IMG/VR virus record: IMGVR_UViG_3300048918_000230 | Coordinates: 1-37,929 of that record | Direction: 5' to 3' (one strand) | DNA from: a virus | DNA: 37,929 bases | Shown here: positions 17,831-25,234 of the stretch, in pieces | Layout: each line of letters begins with the position of its first letter | Numbering within the stretch: position 1 is the stretch's first letter | Program-made: the position numbers and the translations under genes | Notes under the pieces: generated by a model | Told to the model about the DNA's origin: nothing | The model's input: only the letters and a program-made list of their open reading frames with translations | The model's database searches: none

Positions 17831-18303
17831 ATCTGGAGGCATGGGCAATTCAATGGGGCGTGCCCTATGCGGCGCTGGCGGACCTGCGCGACCGGATGCG
17901 GCTGGCCGGTGGCGACTACATGGACGACAAGGCGGGCGAGTCCGAGGCGGCCGTCCAGGCACAGGTGCGGCTGGAGGCGTCCCGCAAGGGCGTTCTACTG
18001 TGGCGCAACAACGTGGGCGCGCTCAAGGACGAGCGCGGCGTCATGGTGCGCTACGGCCTGGCCAACACCAGCAAGGGGGAAAACAAGGTGCTCAAGTCCG
18101 CCGACCTCATCGGCGTGCGGCCGGTGCTGATCGGCCCCCAGCACGTGGGCCAGCTGCTCGGCCAGTTCGTGTCCCGCGAGGTGAAAGAAAAGGGATGGAC
18201 GTATAGCGGCACCGAGCGCGAGCAGGCCCAGCTGGCGTGGGCAAACCTCATCCTGTCATGCGGTGGGGACGCCTCGTTCTGCACCGGCGCCGGCACATTG
18301 TAG
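17827..18303 (+). CDS. VRR-NUC domain nuclease
   Basis: The product is 158 residues. The conserved pattern is visible: ESEAAVQAQVRLEASRKG, then LLWRNNVGAL, SADLIGVRP with the catalytic Asp, FVSREVKEKGW with the E-x-K pair, and REQAQLAWANLILSCGGDA. Stand-alone VRR-NUC proteins are common in phages and are thought to act as structure-specific or Holliday-junction nucleases in replication and packaging. The start is in an ATGA overlap. The gene is the last before the internal promoter of the TetR-like gene. Confidence 0.88.
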   Translation: MNLEAWAIQWGVPYAALADLRDRMRLAGGDYMDDKAGESEAAVQAQVRLEASRKGVLLWRNNVGALKDERGVMVRYGLANTSKGENKVLKSADLIGVRPVLIGPQHVGQLLGQFVSREVKEKGWTYSGTEREQAQLAWANLILSCGGDASFCTGAGTL

Positions 18304-18320
18304 GAGCCCTCCTATAAATG

Positions 18321-18374
18321 TTGACGGCCCCGTCAGTATTGAGTAGCATCAAGGAAATTATTGACCAACATCAA
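18321..18374 (+). promoter_or_regulatory. promoter and composite operator of the TetR-like gene
   Basis: The -35 is TTGACG (18321-18326) and the -10 is TAGCAT (18344-18349), with a 17-base spacer. The palindrome TGACGGCCCCGTCA (18322-18335) overlaps the -35, and TTGACCAACATCAA (18361-18374, TTGA-N6-TCAA) lies just past the predicted start site. The promoter lies over the first codons of the longest frame from 18318, which argues for the later start at 18378. Confidence 0.65.
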
Positions 18375-18377
18375 CAC

Positions 18378-18704
18378 ATGATCACTGACACCAACAAAGC
18401 GCGGCCTGGCCGCCCGGCCCGGATTTCCGGCGACGCAATCCTCGCGGCGGGGCTCAAGCTGGCCGAGGCCAAGGGCTACCAGCAAGTGACGCGGGATGAC
18501 CTGGCCGCGGCGGTGGAGGCGTCCCCGGCGGCAATCTCGTTTCACTTCGGCACCATGCACCAATTCCAACGTGCCGTGATGCGCGCGGCCGTGCACCAGC
18601 AAAACCTGCGCGTGATCGCCCAAGGGCTGGCCGTGCGCGACCCCCAAGCCCTGCACGCCTCGCCCGAGCTGCAGCAAAAAGCCGTCAACGCCATCAAGGG
18701 ATAA
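18378..18704 (+). CDS. single-domain TetR-like regulator, 108 aa
   Basis: I chose the ATG at 18378 because the earlier ATG at 18318 lies within the promoter; the ribosome site is weak. Residues about 14-66 match a TetR_N DNA-binding domain: ISGDAILAAGLKLAEAKGY, then VTRDDLAAAVEASPAAISFHFG, with the HTH ending in the S-F-H-F that replaces the usual Y-x-x-F. Only about 40 residues follow, so the ligand-binding/dimerisation domain of normal TetR proteins (about 200 residues) is missing. Two palindromes at its own promoter, shared with both replication promoters, suggest autoregulation and control of those operons. It directly precedes the primase-helicase with one spacer base. Confidence 0.78.
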   Translation: MITDTNKARPGRPARISGDAILAAGLKLAEAKGYQQVTRDDLAAAVEASPAAISFHFGTMHQFQRAVMRAAVHQQNLRVIAQGLAVRDPQALHASPELQQKAVNAIKG

Positions 18705-18705
18705 C

Positions 18706-21120
18706 ATGCACCAGCTGCCCGCCGCGCTGGCCGCGATGGCCGCCTATCGGCAATTCATTGTGTGCCAGCTGGTGCCGGATCCCGACCACCCCGGCAAAAC
18801 GTTCAAGTACCCGCTGAACATTTACGACGGCAAGAAACACGACGCCCACGACCCGGCTATCTGGCTGGACGCGGCCACCGCGTGCGCCGTCGTCACCAGC
18901 TGGGGCGCGAGCTACTGCGTGGGCTTCACGTTCACCGAGCAAGACCCGTTCTGGTTTATCGACGTGGACAACTGCCTTGACGCCGCCACCGGGCAATGGA
19001 CGCCGATCGTGGCCGAGCTGTCCGCCGCGCTGCCTGGCGCTGCGTGCGAAGTGTCCCAATCGGGCCGCGGGCTCCACTTCTTCGGCACCGGCACCGCGCC
19101 GGCCGAGCGCCGCAAAAAGGACTACACGAACAAGCTGTTCGACCTGTACACGGAAAAGCGGTTCGTGGCGCTCACCGGCCACGGCATCGTGGGCAACATC
19201 GCCACGGAGCACACGCCCGCGCTGTACGCCCTCACGGAGAAGTGGCTCAAGCGCGTGACGACCAGCGACGGGCGCGACGCGGAATGGACCTATGGCCCGT
19301 GCGAGGGCTGGAACGGCCCGGCCGACGACGCCCAGCTCATCAAGCGCGCCATGCAGTCGCAAAGCGCGCGCGGGGCGTTCGGTGGCGCCGCCAGCTTTGC
19401 CGACCTGTGGGAGTGCAACGAGGAGGCGCTCGCCAAGGCATACCCGCCGGACGGCAACGGCAAAGCCGCGTGGGATATGTCGCGCGCCGACCGCGCCCTC
19501 GCCCAGCACCTCATGTTTTGGACGGGCAAAGATTGCGAACGGACACGCCGCTTGATGATGCAGTCCGGGCTGGTGCGCGAAAAGTGGGAGCGGGAAAGCT
19601 ACGTGCTGGCCACGATTCTGTCCGCGTTCGCCGTCCAGCAGTCGGACCAGGTGCTCGCGGACAAACCGCCCGAGCCGGCGCCGATGCTGGCCGCCCCGCT
19701 GCCGGTGTCGGAGGATCCCGACGCCGAGGCCGCACCTGTCGCCAAGTACGTGACCGGCTCCACCTATCTGGACCCGGCCCAGCAAATTTCCATGTTCACC
19801 GGCTGCACCTACGTGTGCGATAAGCACGCCGTGTTGACCCCGGGCGGCTACCTGCTCAAGCCCGAGCAGTTCCGCGTGATGTACGGCGGCTACACGTTCC
19901 TCATGGACCTGGAGAACGCGCGCACCAGCCGCGACGCCTGGGAGGCGTTCAGCCAGTCCCAAGCCTACCGCAGCCCGCGCGCCGATTCGGTATGCTTCCG
20001 GCCCGATCGCGCGCCCGGCGCCCTGATCGACTACGACGGCCAGAAACGCGCCAATCTGTGGTGGCCGGTGGACACGCCGCGCATGGCCGGCGACGCCGCG
20101 CCGTTCCTCAACCACCTGGCCGCGCTGCTGCCCGACGAGCGCGACCGCACGATCCTGCTGTCCTACATGGCCGCCGTCGTCCAGTACCCGGGCATCAAAT
20201 TCCAATGGGCGCCGTTCATCCAGGGCGCCGAGGGCAACGGCAAAACGTTCCTCACGCGTTGCGTGGCGCGCGCTGTGGGGAGCCGCTACACCTATTTCCC
20301 CAAGGCGTCCGACATTGCCGACAAGTTCAACGACTGGCTGTATGGAACCATCTTCGTGGCCGTGGAGGACATTTACATTCCGGGCGGCCGTGACGAAGTG
20401 ATGGAGGAGCTCAAGCCGATGATTACCGGCGACGAGCAGCAAGTCCAGGGCAAGGGCGAGAAGAAAGTCAGCCGCGAAATTTGCTGTAACTTCATGATCA
20501 ACAGCAACCACAAAGACGGCTGGCGCAAGCACAAGAACGACCGCCGCATCGCGCCGTTCTTCACCGCCCAGCAGACCGCCGACGACGTGGCCGAATGGGG
20601 CATGACCGGCGAGTATTTCGAGCGCCTGTATGCGTGGGCACGGGGCGGCGGCTTTGCGATCGTGAACGAGTATTTGCGCGCGTATCAAATCCCCGACGAG
20701 TTCAACCCGGCCACGCGCTGCCAGCGCGCCCCGCTCACGTCCAGCACCGAGGAGGCGATCAGTGCCGGCTTGGGCAGCGTGGAGCAGGAGATTCTGGAGG
20801 CCGTGGAGCAGGACCAACCGGGCTTTGCCGGCGGCTGGATCAGCTCTATGGCTCTCAACCGCCTGCTGGAGCAGATGGGCCGCGCCAACCGCGTGCCGAT
20901 CAACAAGCGCCGCGAGCTGCTGGCCAAAATCGGGTACGACTGGCACCCGGGCCTGGCCACCAATAACGGCCGCGTCAACAACCAGGTGGCACCGGACGGC
21001 GGCAAGCCGGTGCTGTTCGCCAAGATTGGCCACCCCGTCACCCGCATCATGGGGCCGGCGGAGATTGCCAAAGCCTACAGTGAGGCCCAAATGGCCCCGC
21101 TGCTCAAGACCGTGAGCTAG
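18706..21120 (+). CDS. PrimPol-type primase / SF3 helicase fusion
   Basis: The product is 804 residues. The N-terminal primase-polymerase region has FWFIDVDNC near residue 84 (Asp86, Asp88 as metal ligands) and SQSGRGLHFFG near 121, as in AEP-type PrimPol proteins. The C-terminal helicase has Walker A QGAEGNGKT near 506-514, Walker B VAVEDIYIPGG near 550 and a sensor block FMINSNHKDGW near 598, matching the DUF5906/SF3 group. It should prime and unwind at the phage origin, working with family A polymerase and SSB. No other primase or replicative helicase is present. Confidence 0.9.
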   Translation: MHQLPAALAAMAAYRQFIVCQLVPDPDHPGKTFKYPLNIYDGKKHDAHDPAIWLDAATACAVVTSWGASYCVGFTFTEQDPFWFIDVDNCLDAATGQWTPIVAELSAALPGAACEVSQSGRGLHFFGTGTAPAERRKKDYTNKLFDLYTEKRFVALTGHGIVGNIATEHTPALYALTEKWLKRVTTSDGRDAEWTYGPCEGWNGPADDAQLIKRAMQSQSARGAFGGAASFADLWECNEEALAKAYPPDGNGKAAWDMSRADRALAQHLMFWTGKDCERTRRLMMQSGLVREKWERESYVLATILSAFAVQQSDQVLADKPPEPAPMLAAPLPVSEDPDAEAAPVAKYVTGSTYLDPAQQISMFTGCTYVCDKHAVLTPGGYLLKPEQFRVMYGGYTFLMDLENARTSRDAWEAFSQSQAYRSPRADSVCFRPDRAPGALIDYDGQKRANLWWPVDTPRMAGDAAPFLNHLAALLPDERDRTILLSYMAAVVQYPGIKFQWAPFIQGAEGNGKTFLTRCVARAVGSRYTYFPKASDIADKFNDWLYGTIFVAVEDIYIPGGRDEVMEELKPMITGDEQQVQGKGEKKVSREICCNFMINSNHKDGWRKHKNDRRIAPFFTAQQTADDVAEWGMTGEYFERLYAWARGGGFAIVNEYLRAYQIPDEFNPATRCQRAPLTSSTEEAISAGLGSVEQEILEAVEQDQPGFAGGWISSMALNRLLEQMGRANRVPINKRRELLAKIGYDWHPGLATNNGRVNNQVAPDGGKPVLFAKIGHPVTRIMGPAEIAKAYSEAQMAPLLKTVS

Positions 21121-21122
21121 AC

Positions 21123-21314
21123 ATGGACCTCAAACCGCACCAGCACCACCTGTTGGAACTGCGCCGGTTCGCGTTTGAGGTGCTCGTCGTTCTCCCGGCA
21201 GTCCAACCCCAACTAGAGGAAAAACCGAAATGGAAAAACCGTTCCCGTCCGCGCCAACCCGCATTGGTGCCGCTGTCGCCTCCACACTCGCCCCGGTCCA
21301 GTCCGGCGACGTGA
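21123..21314 (+). CDS. possible small ORF, 63 aa (doubtful)
   Basis: An ATG lies two bases after the primase-helicase stop and opens 63 codons. The 3' end overlaps the next gene by 85 bases in another frame and that part is Pro/Ser/Arg-rich, like an out-of-frame shadow. There is no strong ribosome site. If it is not real, 21121-21229 is simply a leader for the gp49-like gene. Confidence 0.25.
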   Translation: MDLKPHQHHLLELRRFAFEVLVVLPAVQPQLEEKPKWKNRSRPRQPALVPLSPPHSPRSSPAT

Positions 21315-22201
21315 TGGCCCCCAAGTCGGACGCCGAGCTCCAGCAGCTCACCGACTCGCTCAAGCCCACCGCGCCGCGCCTCACGCCCGAGCTGATCCAA
21401 TCCGTGATCGTGGACGAAACCTACACGCGCCTGGAGGGCACCAACACCACCGTGTGCCGCCTGCAGCTGGCCAACGGCTTTTGCGTCGTGGGCGTCAACA
21501 ACGGCCCCGTGAGCGCGGCCAACTTCAGCCAGGAACTCGGGTGCGAGTACGCGTACAAGGCGGCCGTGGACCAGGTGTGGCCGCTGGAAGGCTACTTGCT
21601 GGCGCAACGGCTGCACGAGCTGGCCAGCGCACCGGAAGGCACCACCCACGTGGCCAACCGTGTCTACGTCACCGCGCGCAAGATCCAAACCGTTTCCGGC
21701 GCCACGGCAATGGGCGACGAGCTGCCGGTCAACCACGCGCGGCTGATTTTGGAGAACGGCGAGGACGCGACGATCGACGCGACCATGACGTCGCGCTACT
21801 GGCCGACCGCCGGCGACTACTATGTCGTGCAATCGGACGGCTACGCCTACATCAACCCGGCCGACGTGTTCGAGCGCAAATATGCCAGCCTGGCCGGTGT
21901 GGAGCGCAAGCCCGCCGGCGGCAACCTGTTCCGCAAAAAGCCCGTGACCGTGGAGGCCATCACTTTCGAGCAGCTGGTCCAGCACGGCCGCGACAACGGC
22001 GGCAACATCGTGGACGGGATGCCGTGGTCCTTCGAGTACAAAGGCCACCCGATCACGCACGAGAACGATCAGTGCTACCTGATCCCGACGAAAGAGGGCA
22101 CGATGCGCTTTACCCCGGATGACATGCTCATCACTGGCGTGCAAGGCGAAATCTATCCGTGCAAGCGGGACATTTTCGCCGCGACCTACGACCGGGCGTA
22201 A
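21230..22201 (+). CDS. gp49-like fusion protein (Gp49 + PGDYG + C-terminal phage domain)
   Basis: The product is 323 residues with an AGAGGAA site before the ATG. Three modules can be read. Residues about 50-130 carry the N4 gp49/phage_gp49_66 pattern (TVCRLQLANGFCVVG, ELGCEYAYKAAVDQVWPLEGY). Residues about 180-215 match the PGDYG-type motif (SRYWPTAGDYYVVQSDGYAY, FERKY). The C-terminus, about 225-323, has the frequent KKPVTVEAITF ... GEIYPCKRDIFAATYD module. Functions of all three are poorly known. It is the last gene of the operon and a strong terminator follows within 15 bases. Confidence 0.75.
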   Translation: MEKPFPSAPTRIGAAVASTLAPVQSGDVMAPKSDAELQQLTDSLKPTAPRLTPELIQSVIVDETYTRLEGTNTTVCRLQLANGFCVVGVNNGPVSAANFSQELGCEYAYKAAVDQVWPLEGYLLAQRLHELASAPEGTTHVANRVYVTARKIQTVSGATAMGDELPVNHARLILENGEDATIDATMTSRYWPTAGDYYVVQSDGYAYINPADVFERKYASLAGVERKPAGGNLFRKKPVTVEAITFEQLVQHGRDNGGNIVDGMPWSFEYKGHPITHENDQCYLIPTKEGTMRFTPDDMLITGVQGEIYPCKRDIFAATYDRA

Positions 22202-22215
22202 CGTCCGATTTGACG

Positions 22216-22239
22216 AAATGGCCCTCCGGGGCCATTTTT
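22216..22239 (+). terminator. strong rho-independent terminator after gp49-like gene
   Basis: A 9-bp perfect stem AAATGGCCC / GGGCCATTT (22216-22224 with 22229-22237) with a tccg tetraloop is followed by a T run (22235-22239). It ends the rightward replication operon just before the next promoter. Confidence 0.93.
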
Positions 22240-22242
22240 AGC

Positions 22243-22271
22243 TTGCAATGCTTAAGTAACTTAAGTATAGT
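22243..22271 (+). promoter_or_regulatory. early rightward promoter with TTAAGT palindrome in spacer
   Basis: A -35 TTGCAA (22243-22248), a 17-base spacer and a -10 TATAGT (22266-22271) make a near-consensus sigma70 promoter. The palindrome TTAAGTAACTTAA (22252-22264) fills the spacer, exactly as at 7345-7373. It drives the accessory cluster from 22297. Confidence 0.85.
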
Positions 22272-22296
22272 TCGTCCATCAACAACGGAGGAACCT

Positions 22297-22434
22297 ATGG
22301 AACAGCTGTTCATCACCTACCAGCAAGGGCTGGATTTTCACCCGGAGTTTGACGCCGCGATGGACGAGGCGTTCGCACCCACCGCATTGGCGCTGGAGCC
22401 GGTTGACCCCGTGATGACGTATTGCGGGCTCTAA
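22297..22434 (+). CDS. small acidic protein, 45 aa
   Basis: The ATG has a perfect ACGGAGG site and is the first start after the strong 22243 promoter, about 20 bases after the predicted transcript start. The product is short, acidic and has a QQGLDFHPEFDAAMDEAF core. It is not recognised. Small acidic proteins expressed first from strong phage promoters are often inhibitors of host enzymes, which is only a possibility here. Confidence 0.7.
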   Translation: MEQLFITYQQGLDFHPEFDAAMDEAFAPTALALEPVDPVMTYCGL

Positions 22435-22436
22435 CC

Positions 22437-22565
22437 GTGCGCCCGTTTGACTGGTTCCTCCTGGGCCTCATCGGCCTGTGCATCTACGGCGCGCTGGACC
22501 CGGACGCCGCCGCGACGCTGCTGTCGCAAATCCGCAACAACCTAGCAACTTTGATAGGGAAATAG
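22437..22565 (+). CDS. small membrane protein, 42 aa (GTG start)
   Basis: A GTG at 22437 opens a frame to TAG at 22563-22565. The product begins (M)RPFDWFLLGLIGLCIYGAL, one hydrophobic segment, and ends with a helical tail (LSQIRNNLATLIGK). It lies two bases after one gene and three bases before the next, filling the gap exactly. The ribosome site is poor, so translation is probably coupled. Confidence 0.55.
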   Translation: MRPFDWFLLGLIGLCIYGALDPDAAATLLSQIRNNLATLIGK

Positions 22566-22568
22566 ACC

Positions 22569-23060
22569 ATGCACACCAAACCCGCGCGCGAGCTCGTCCC
22601 CGGTGACGTGTTCGTCAATCCTCACCCGTCCAGCGCGATCCGCTGGGCCGTGCTGTGCGTCGTGCCGGCCGACAACGGCCACGTGGCGCTCACGCTCGGC
22701 GGCCTGGGCGAGCTGCCGCCCCACATCAACCGGCTGGCCAACGCCTCGTACAACGGCACGCTGGAGCTGGAAATGGTGGGGCCGGTCCTCACGCCGGCGC
22801 AGCAGCACGCGGACGAGCTGCTCGCCTTGGTGGAGGAATTTCTCCGCGATGGCGTCCGGCCCGACGCGATGAACCGTGCGGCCGCGCTGCGCGACCTGAT
22901 CGCGCCTACCGTACCGCCAACTGTGGTCGAGGTGCTATCCCGCTTGGAAGAGTACGCGGGCCTTGTGACCGGCTCCGAGGGCGCCAGCTCGCCCGAAGCA
23001 ATGCAAGCCCGCGCGTTCGTGGAGCGCGTGCGCCAGCTGGGAGTGCGCGCCAATGGCTAA
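22569..23060 (+). CDS. hypothetical protein, paralogue of the next gene, 163 aa
   Basis: The N-terminal half has a small beta-barrel-like pattern: RELVPGDVFVNP, then AVLCVVPADNGHVALTLGGLGELP and LTPAQQHADELL. The same order appears in the following gene (RALQLGDVILSD, AVLSAVATDPGHVVLTLGMIGPLP, LTPAQAVADQLL), so the two are tandem paralogues with diverged C-terminal helical halves. No outside family is recognised. It overlaps its paralogue by 8 bases. Likely an accessory early protein. Confidence 0.75.
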   Translation: MHTKPARELVPGDVFVNPHPSSAIRWAVLCVVPADNGHVALTLGGLGELPPHINRLANASYNGTLELEMVGPVLTPAQQHADELLALVEEFLRDGVRPDAMNRAAALRDLIAPTVPPTVVEVLSRLEEYAGLVTGSEGASSPEAMQARAFVERVRQLGVRANG

Positions 23061-23574
23061 CGTCCTCACCCCCGTGCGTGCGCTGCAGCTGGGCGACGTG
23101 ATCCTCTCGGACGACCAGCCGCCGTGCGCCGTGCTGTCCGCCGTGGCGACCGACCCGGGCCACGTGGTGCTTACGCTGGGCATGATTGGCCCGCTGCCCC
23201 AGCCGGACCTGCCGCGCGCCATCAACGTGCGTTGGTGTGCAGATGCCAAGGTGCACGTGCAACGGCTGGACCTCACGCCGGCGCAGGCTGTGGCCGACCA
23301 GCTGCTCGCGGCGGCACGCGCCCATGCCGACATGCTGGAGGCGCTCCGCAAGGAAAAGGGGCTCACCTACGAGCACACCAACGTGGGCTACGTGGCCGAA
23401 CTGGTGGCGCTCAACGCGCTGCTGGAGCCGCTCGGGCCACCCCCGCCGCCGCCCAGCGTGGAGGAAATCGTCAAGGCGCTGGCCGATGTGGTGAACAAGC
23501 GCGAGGGCGCCGACAAGGCGGCCACGGACGTGCTGGACCGCGCGCGCCGCGCCGGAGTGTGGTCCCATGCGTGA
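23053..23574 (+). CDS. hypothetical protein, paralogue of the previous gene, 173 aa
   Basis: It shares the N-terminal about 90 residues with the 22569 product by order of motifs and spacing. The C-terminal half is helical with a PPPPPPS linker near residue 135 and ends RARRAGVWSHA. The start overlaps the previous gene and the stop overlaps the next small membrane protein gene. The pair probably arose by duplication within the phage lineage. Function unknown. Confidence 0.75.
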   Translation: MANVLTPVRALQLGDVILSDDQPPCAVLSAVATDPGHVVLTLGMIGPLPQPDLPRAINVRWCADAKVHVQRLDLTPAQAVADQLLAAARAHADMLEALRKEKGLTYEHTNVGYVAELVALNALLEPLGPPPPPPSVEEIVKALADVVNKREGADKAATDVLDRARRAGVWSHA

Positions 23575-23659
23575 CATGCTGCTGATCCTGCTCGCGGCCG
23601 ACATTGCCGCCGCCTGGGCCATTTTCAAACTCATTAACCGATGGAGCGCCAAGCCGTGA
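23567..23659 (+). CDS. very small membrane protein, 30 aa
   Basis: The frame runs from ATG 23567 to TGA 23657-23659 and overlaps both neighbours. The product is one hydrophobic helix (MLLILLAADIAAAWAIFKLI) with a short basic tail. The overlap arrangement and hydrophobicity support it, but the size makes it uncertain. Confidence 0.45.
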   Translation: MRDMLLILLAADIAAAWAIFKLINRWSAKP

Positions 23660-24099
23660 ACCAAGACCCCACCGCCATTTGCCCCGGCTGCTGCCAACGC
23701 GTACCCGCGTGCATGTGCAACGCAGGCCCGGCCAGGTTCGACCGCGTGACGCGCGGGCCGGATGGGAAGTTCTGCCACTGGTTCCGCGGCGAGCCGGTGA
23801 ACGACCCCGGCGCCCAGCCCGAGCAGCGCCCGCACGACTGGCCGTATTGCGCGACCGAGCGCGCGCACCAGGACGTGGCCCAACATGGCACCGGCGCCGT
23901 ATGTGTGGGCGCGGACGGCGTTTTGCGGCATGTGCCGGTGCACGACATGTACCTCTCCCCCGTGCCGGATCCTGTCGGCACCACGGACGCCCTCGTCGCG
24001 CTGGCCGACCTGGAGGCCGCCGCCAAGCAAGGCCCGGCCAACCCGGAGCGCGTGCGCCAGCTGGCGGCCAAGGTGCGCGCGGCGCTGCTGCCGGAATGA
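23641..24099 (+). CDS. Cys-rich hypothetical protein, 152 aa
   Basis: The start is ATG 23641, with GTG 23656 as an alternative. The N-terminus has CPGCCQRVPACMC, five Cys in 13 residues, suggesting zinc binding. Further Cys/His pairs follow (KFCHWF, PYCATERAH). The C-terminal third is a helical region with ALVALADLEAAAKQG. It is not recognised. It sits in the accessory cluster after the paralogous pair. Confidence 0.7.
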   Translation: MERQAVNQDPTAICPGCCQRVPACMCNAGPARFDRVTRGPDGKFCHWFRGEPVNDPGAQPEQRPHDWPYCATERAHQDVAQHGTGAVCVGADGVLRHVPVHDMYLSPVPDPVGTTDALVALADLEAAAKQGPANPERVRQLAAKVRAALLPE

Positions 24100-24167
24100 C
24101 GTGCGACACCGCCCGCGCCCCCGTGCCAAAATGCAACGGAGGAGGGCAACGACCATGTGGGGAATAA
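24096..24167 (+). CDS. tiny ORF, 23 aa (doubtful)
   Basis: An ATGA overlap with the previous gene opens 23 codons that end within the next gene. It may act only as a leader that brings ribosomes to the GGAGG site of the following gene. There is no other support. Confidence 0.2.
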   Translation: MTCDTARAPVPKCNGGGQRPCGE

Positions 24168-24322
24168 TCCGAGAGCGCCGGGTCCACACCCAGCGCCGTG
24201 AGTTTGAAACCTGGGCGCGCGGCGCGGGCTACGACGTGGCCGCCGATGCGCTCGGCAACTACACCAATGCCGCAACCAGTCACGCGTGGATCGTGTGGCG
24301 GGCCGCGCGCGGCATCAAGTAA
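24155..24322 (+). CDS. small basic protein, 55 aa
   Basis: ATG 24155 follows a strong GGAGGAGGG site. The product is basic at its N-terminus (MWGIIRERRVHTQRREFE) and continues with a GYDVAADALGNYTNAAT stretch and a W-x-x-W end. The spacing of aromatic and Gly residues resembles small proteins found in many phage accessory regions, but no function is recognised. It is the last rightward gene before the convergent leftward gene and overlaps it by 8 bases. Confidence 0.65.
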   Translation: MWGIIRERRVHTQRREFETWARGAGYDVAADALGNYTNAATSHAWIVWRAARGIK

Positions 24323-24863
24323 ATTTCCATTCCGTTTCGCCGTTGTTCCGCGTGGCCTCGGCCTGGCTCGTGAGGCGCTCCAATATCTGCTGGCGGATCG
24401 CGTTGCCGTCCGGGCCATACTGCCGGTGGAGGGCGCTTTCGATCTGCCGCAGCGCCGGCACGTCCGCCGTGTCCACGTTCACCATGTAAAGCCACGTCCC
24501 ACCCTCGGGCTTGGTGCCCTGCCGCGTGCCCACCACGTCGCCCGGTGCCAGCTCCGGGTGGCGCGCGAGCGTGAGCCCGACCGCCGCATCGAGCAGCCCG
24601 TCCGCGCCCGGCGGGTAAGTGCGCAGCCTGATCCGCGCCAACCGCTCGCGCACCGCCTGCCGTTCCGGCGTCATCGGCGCAGCTGCCGCCCGGCCCGCAT
24701 CGCCGGAACGGCGCACACCGTCCTGTGCCTCGCGCAGACAGTCCACGCACGCGCCGCAGCTCGTGTAACGCTCGGCCATGTGGTTGTTTCGGCACGGCTT
24801 GCCCGTCCAGTAGGTGCGCTGGCCAGCTGCTTTAGCCTGCGCCTTAGTCATCGTTTGTCGCAT
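24315..24863 (-). CDS. zinc-motif protein (HNH-associated TGKPC motif), 182 aa
   Basis: The ATG at 24863 has a GGGGAG site; an internal ATG at 24851 is possible. Residues about 10-45 form a motif of the type Y-W-TGKPC-x3-H followed by C-x2-C (TGKPCRNNH, SCGACVDC), seen at the start of many phage HNH-type and zinc-finger proteins. The expected HNH core is not evident afterwards. The C-terminal half is helical with an LYMVNVDTADV strand. It may be a DNA-binding accessory or a degenerate endonuclease. It is the only leftward gene between 22 and 38 kb, with convergent ends. Confidence 0.65.
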   Translation of the reverse strand: MRQTMTKAQAKAAGQRTYWTGKPCRNNHMAERYTSCGACVDCLREAQDGVRRSGDAGRAAAAPMTPERQAVRERLARIRLRTYPPGADGLLDAAVGLTLARHPELAPGDVVGTRQGTKPEGGTWLYMVNVDTADVPALRQIESALHRQYGPDGNAIRQQILERLTSQAEATRNNGETEWKFT

Positions 24864-24956
24864 TATGTTTTCTCCCCGAAGATGGTTCTACGCCCGCTCG
24901 TCGCGGGTAGTCCGCATTGTACTATGCGTTTCTTGTAAAAACTATGAGAATATCTT

Positions 24957-24985
24957 AAAAAGTGCCACCCGGAACCCGGCACTTT
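24957..24985 (-). terminator. hairpin terminator or attenuator upstream of 24863 gene
   Basis: An 8-bp stem AAAGTGCC / GGCACTTT (24959-24966 with 24978-24985) with an 11-base loop. Read leftward, the stem is followed by five T (24957-24961 as A), a good intrinsic terminator. Read rightward, the T run is interrupted. It could stop leftward transcripts from the AT-rich island before the 24863 gene, or act in both directions as a boundary. Confidence 0.65.
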
Positions 24986-25128
24986 CACCGTTTTTCTATA
25001 CTCCTCCTATCTCTATTATATTTATACTTATATTATGTATTTATCATACATATAAATATATTCTCTCTATATACAGACTTGTTTATTAAGGGTATTAAGG
25101 GTAAAGAGTAATAAAGGGAAGAAAATCA
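24986..25128. other. AT-rich island, candidate origin or promoter region
   Basis: About 140 bases composed mainly of A and T in an otherwise very GC-rich genome. It contains a hairpin-forming inverted repeat TATGTAT-N5-ATACATA (25034-25052), short TATA-like runs and the iteron-like repeats at 25084-25118. Together with 25129-25293 this is the only long gene-free stretch (24864-25293). A replication origin with an easily melted segment, or the main control region for late genes, is likely. Confidence 0.55.
25084..25118 (+). repeat. iteron-like direct repeats
   Basis: TATTAAGGG occurs twice back to back (25084-25092, 25093-25101), with a related TAATAAAGGG at 25109-25118. The G-rich ends lie on one strand. 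Short tandem repeats beside an AT-rich segment are a typical origin layout. Confidence 0.6.
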
Positions 25129-25234
25129 ATGACTTACAACACCCGGAACGTAGGGGGTGACTTCCGGGCAATGGCGGGTAGCGCGTGGCTATCGTGGCGC
25201 CGTGTGGCGAGTGTGCCGCGCGCCGGGTTATCTG

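Noticed and set aside
18318-18377. Longer TetR-like protein from ATG 18318
   Set aside because: Those codons overlap the -35, -10 and operator of the gene's own promoter.
18694-21090. 798-codon open frame on the minus strand
   Set aside because: It is antisense to the primase-helicase, rich in Arg, Gly and Val, has no motifs and reflects the high-GC third position of the real gene.
24986-25128. CRISPR-like or tRNA content of the AT-rich island
   Set aside because: Repeats are only 9-10 bases and adjacent, with no spacers; no cloverleaf could be drawn.
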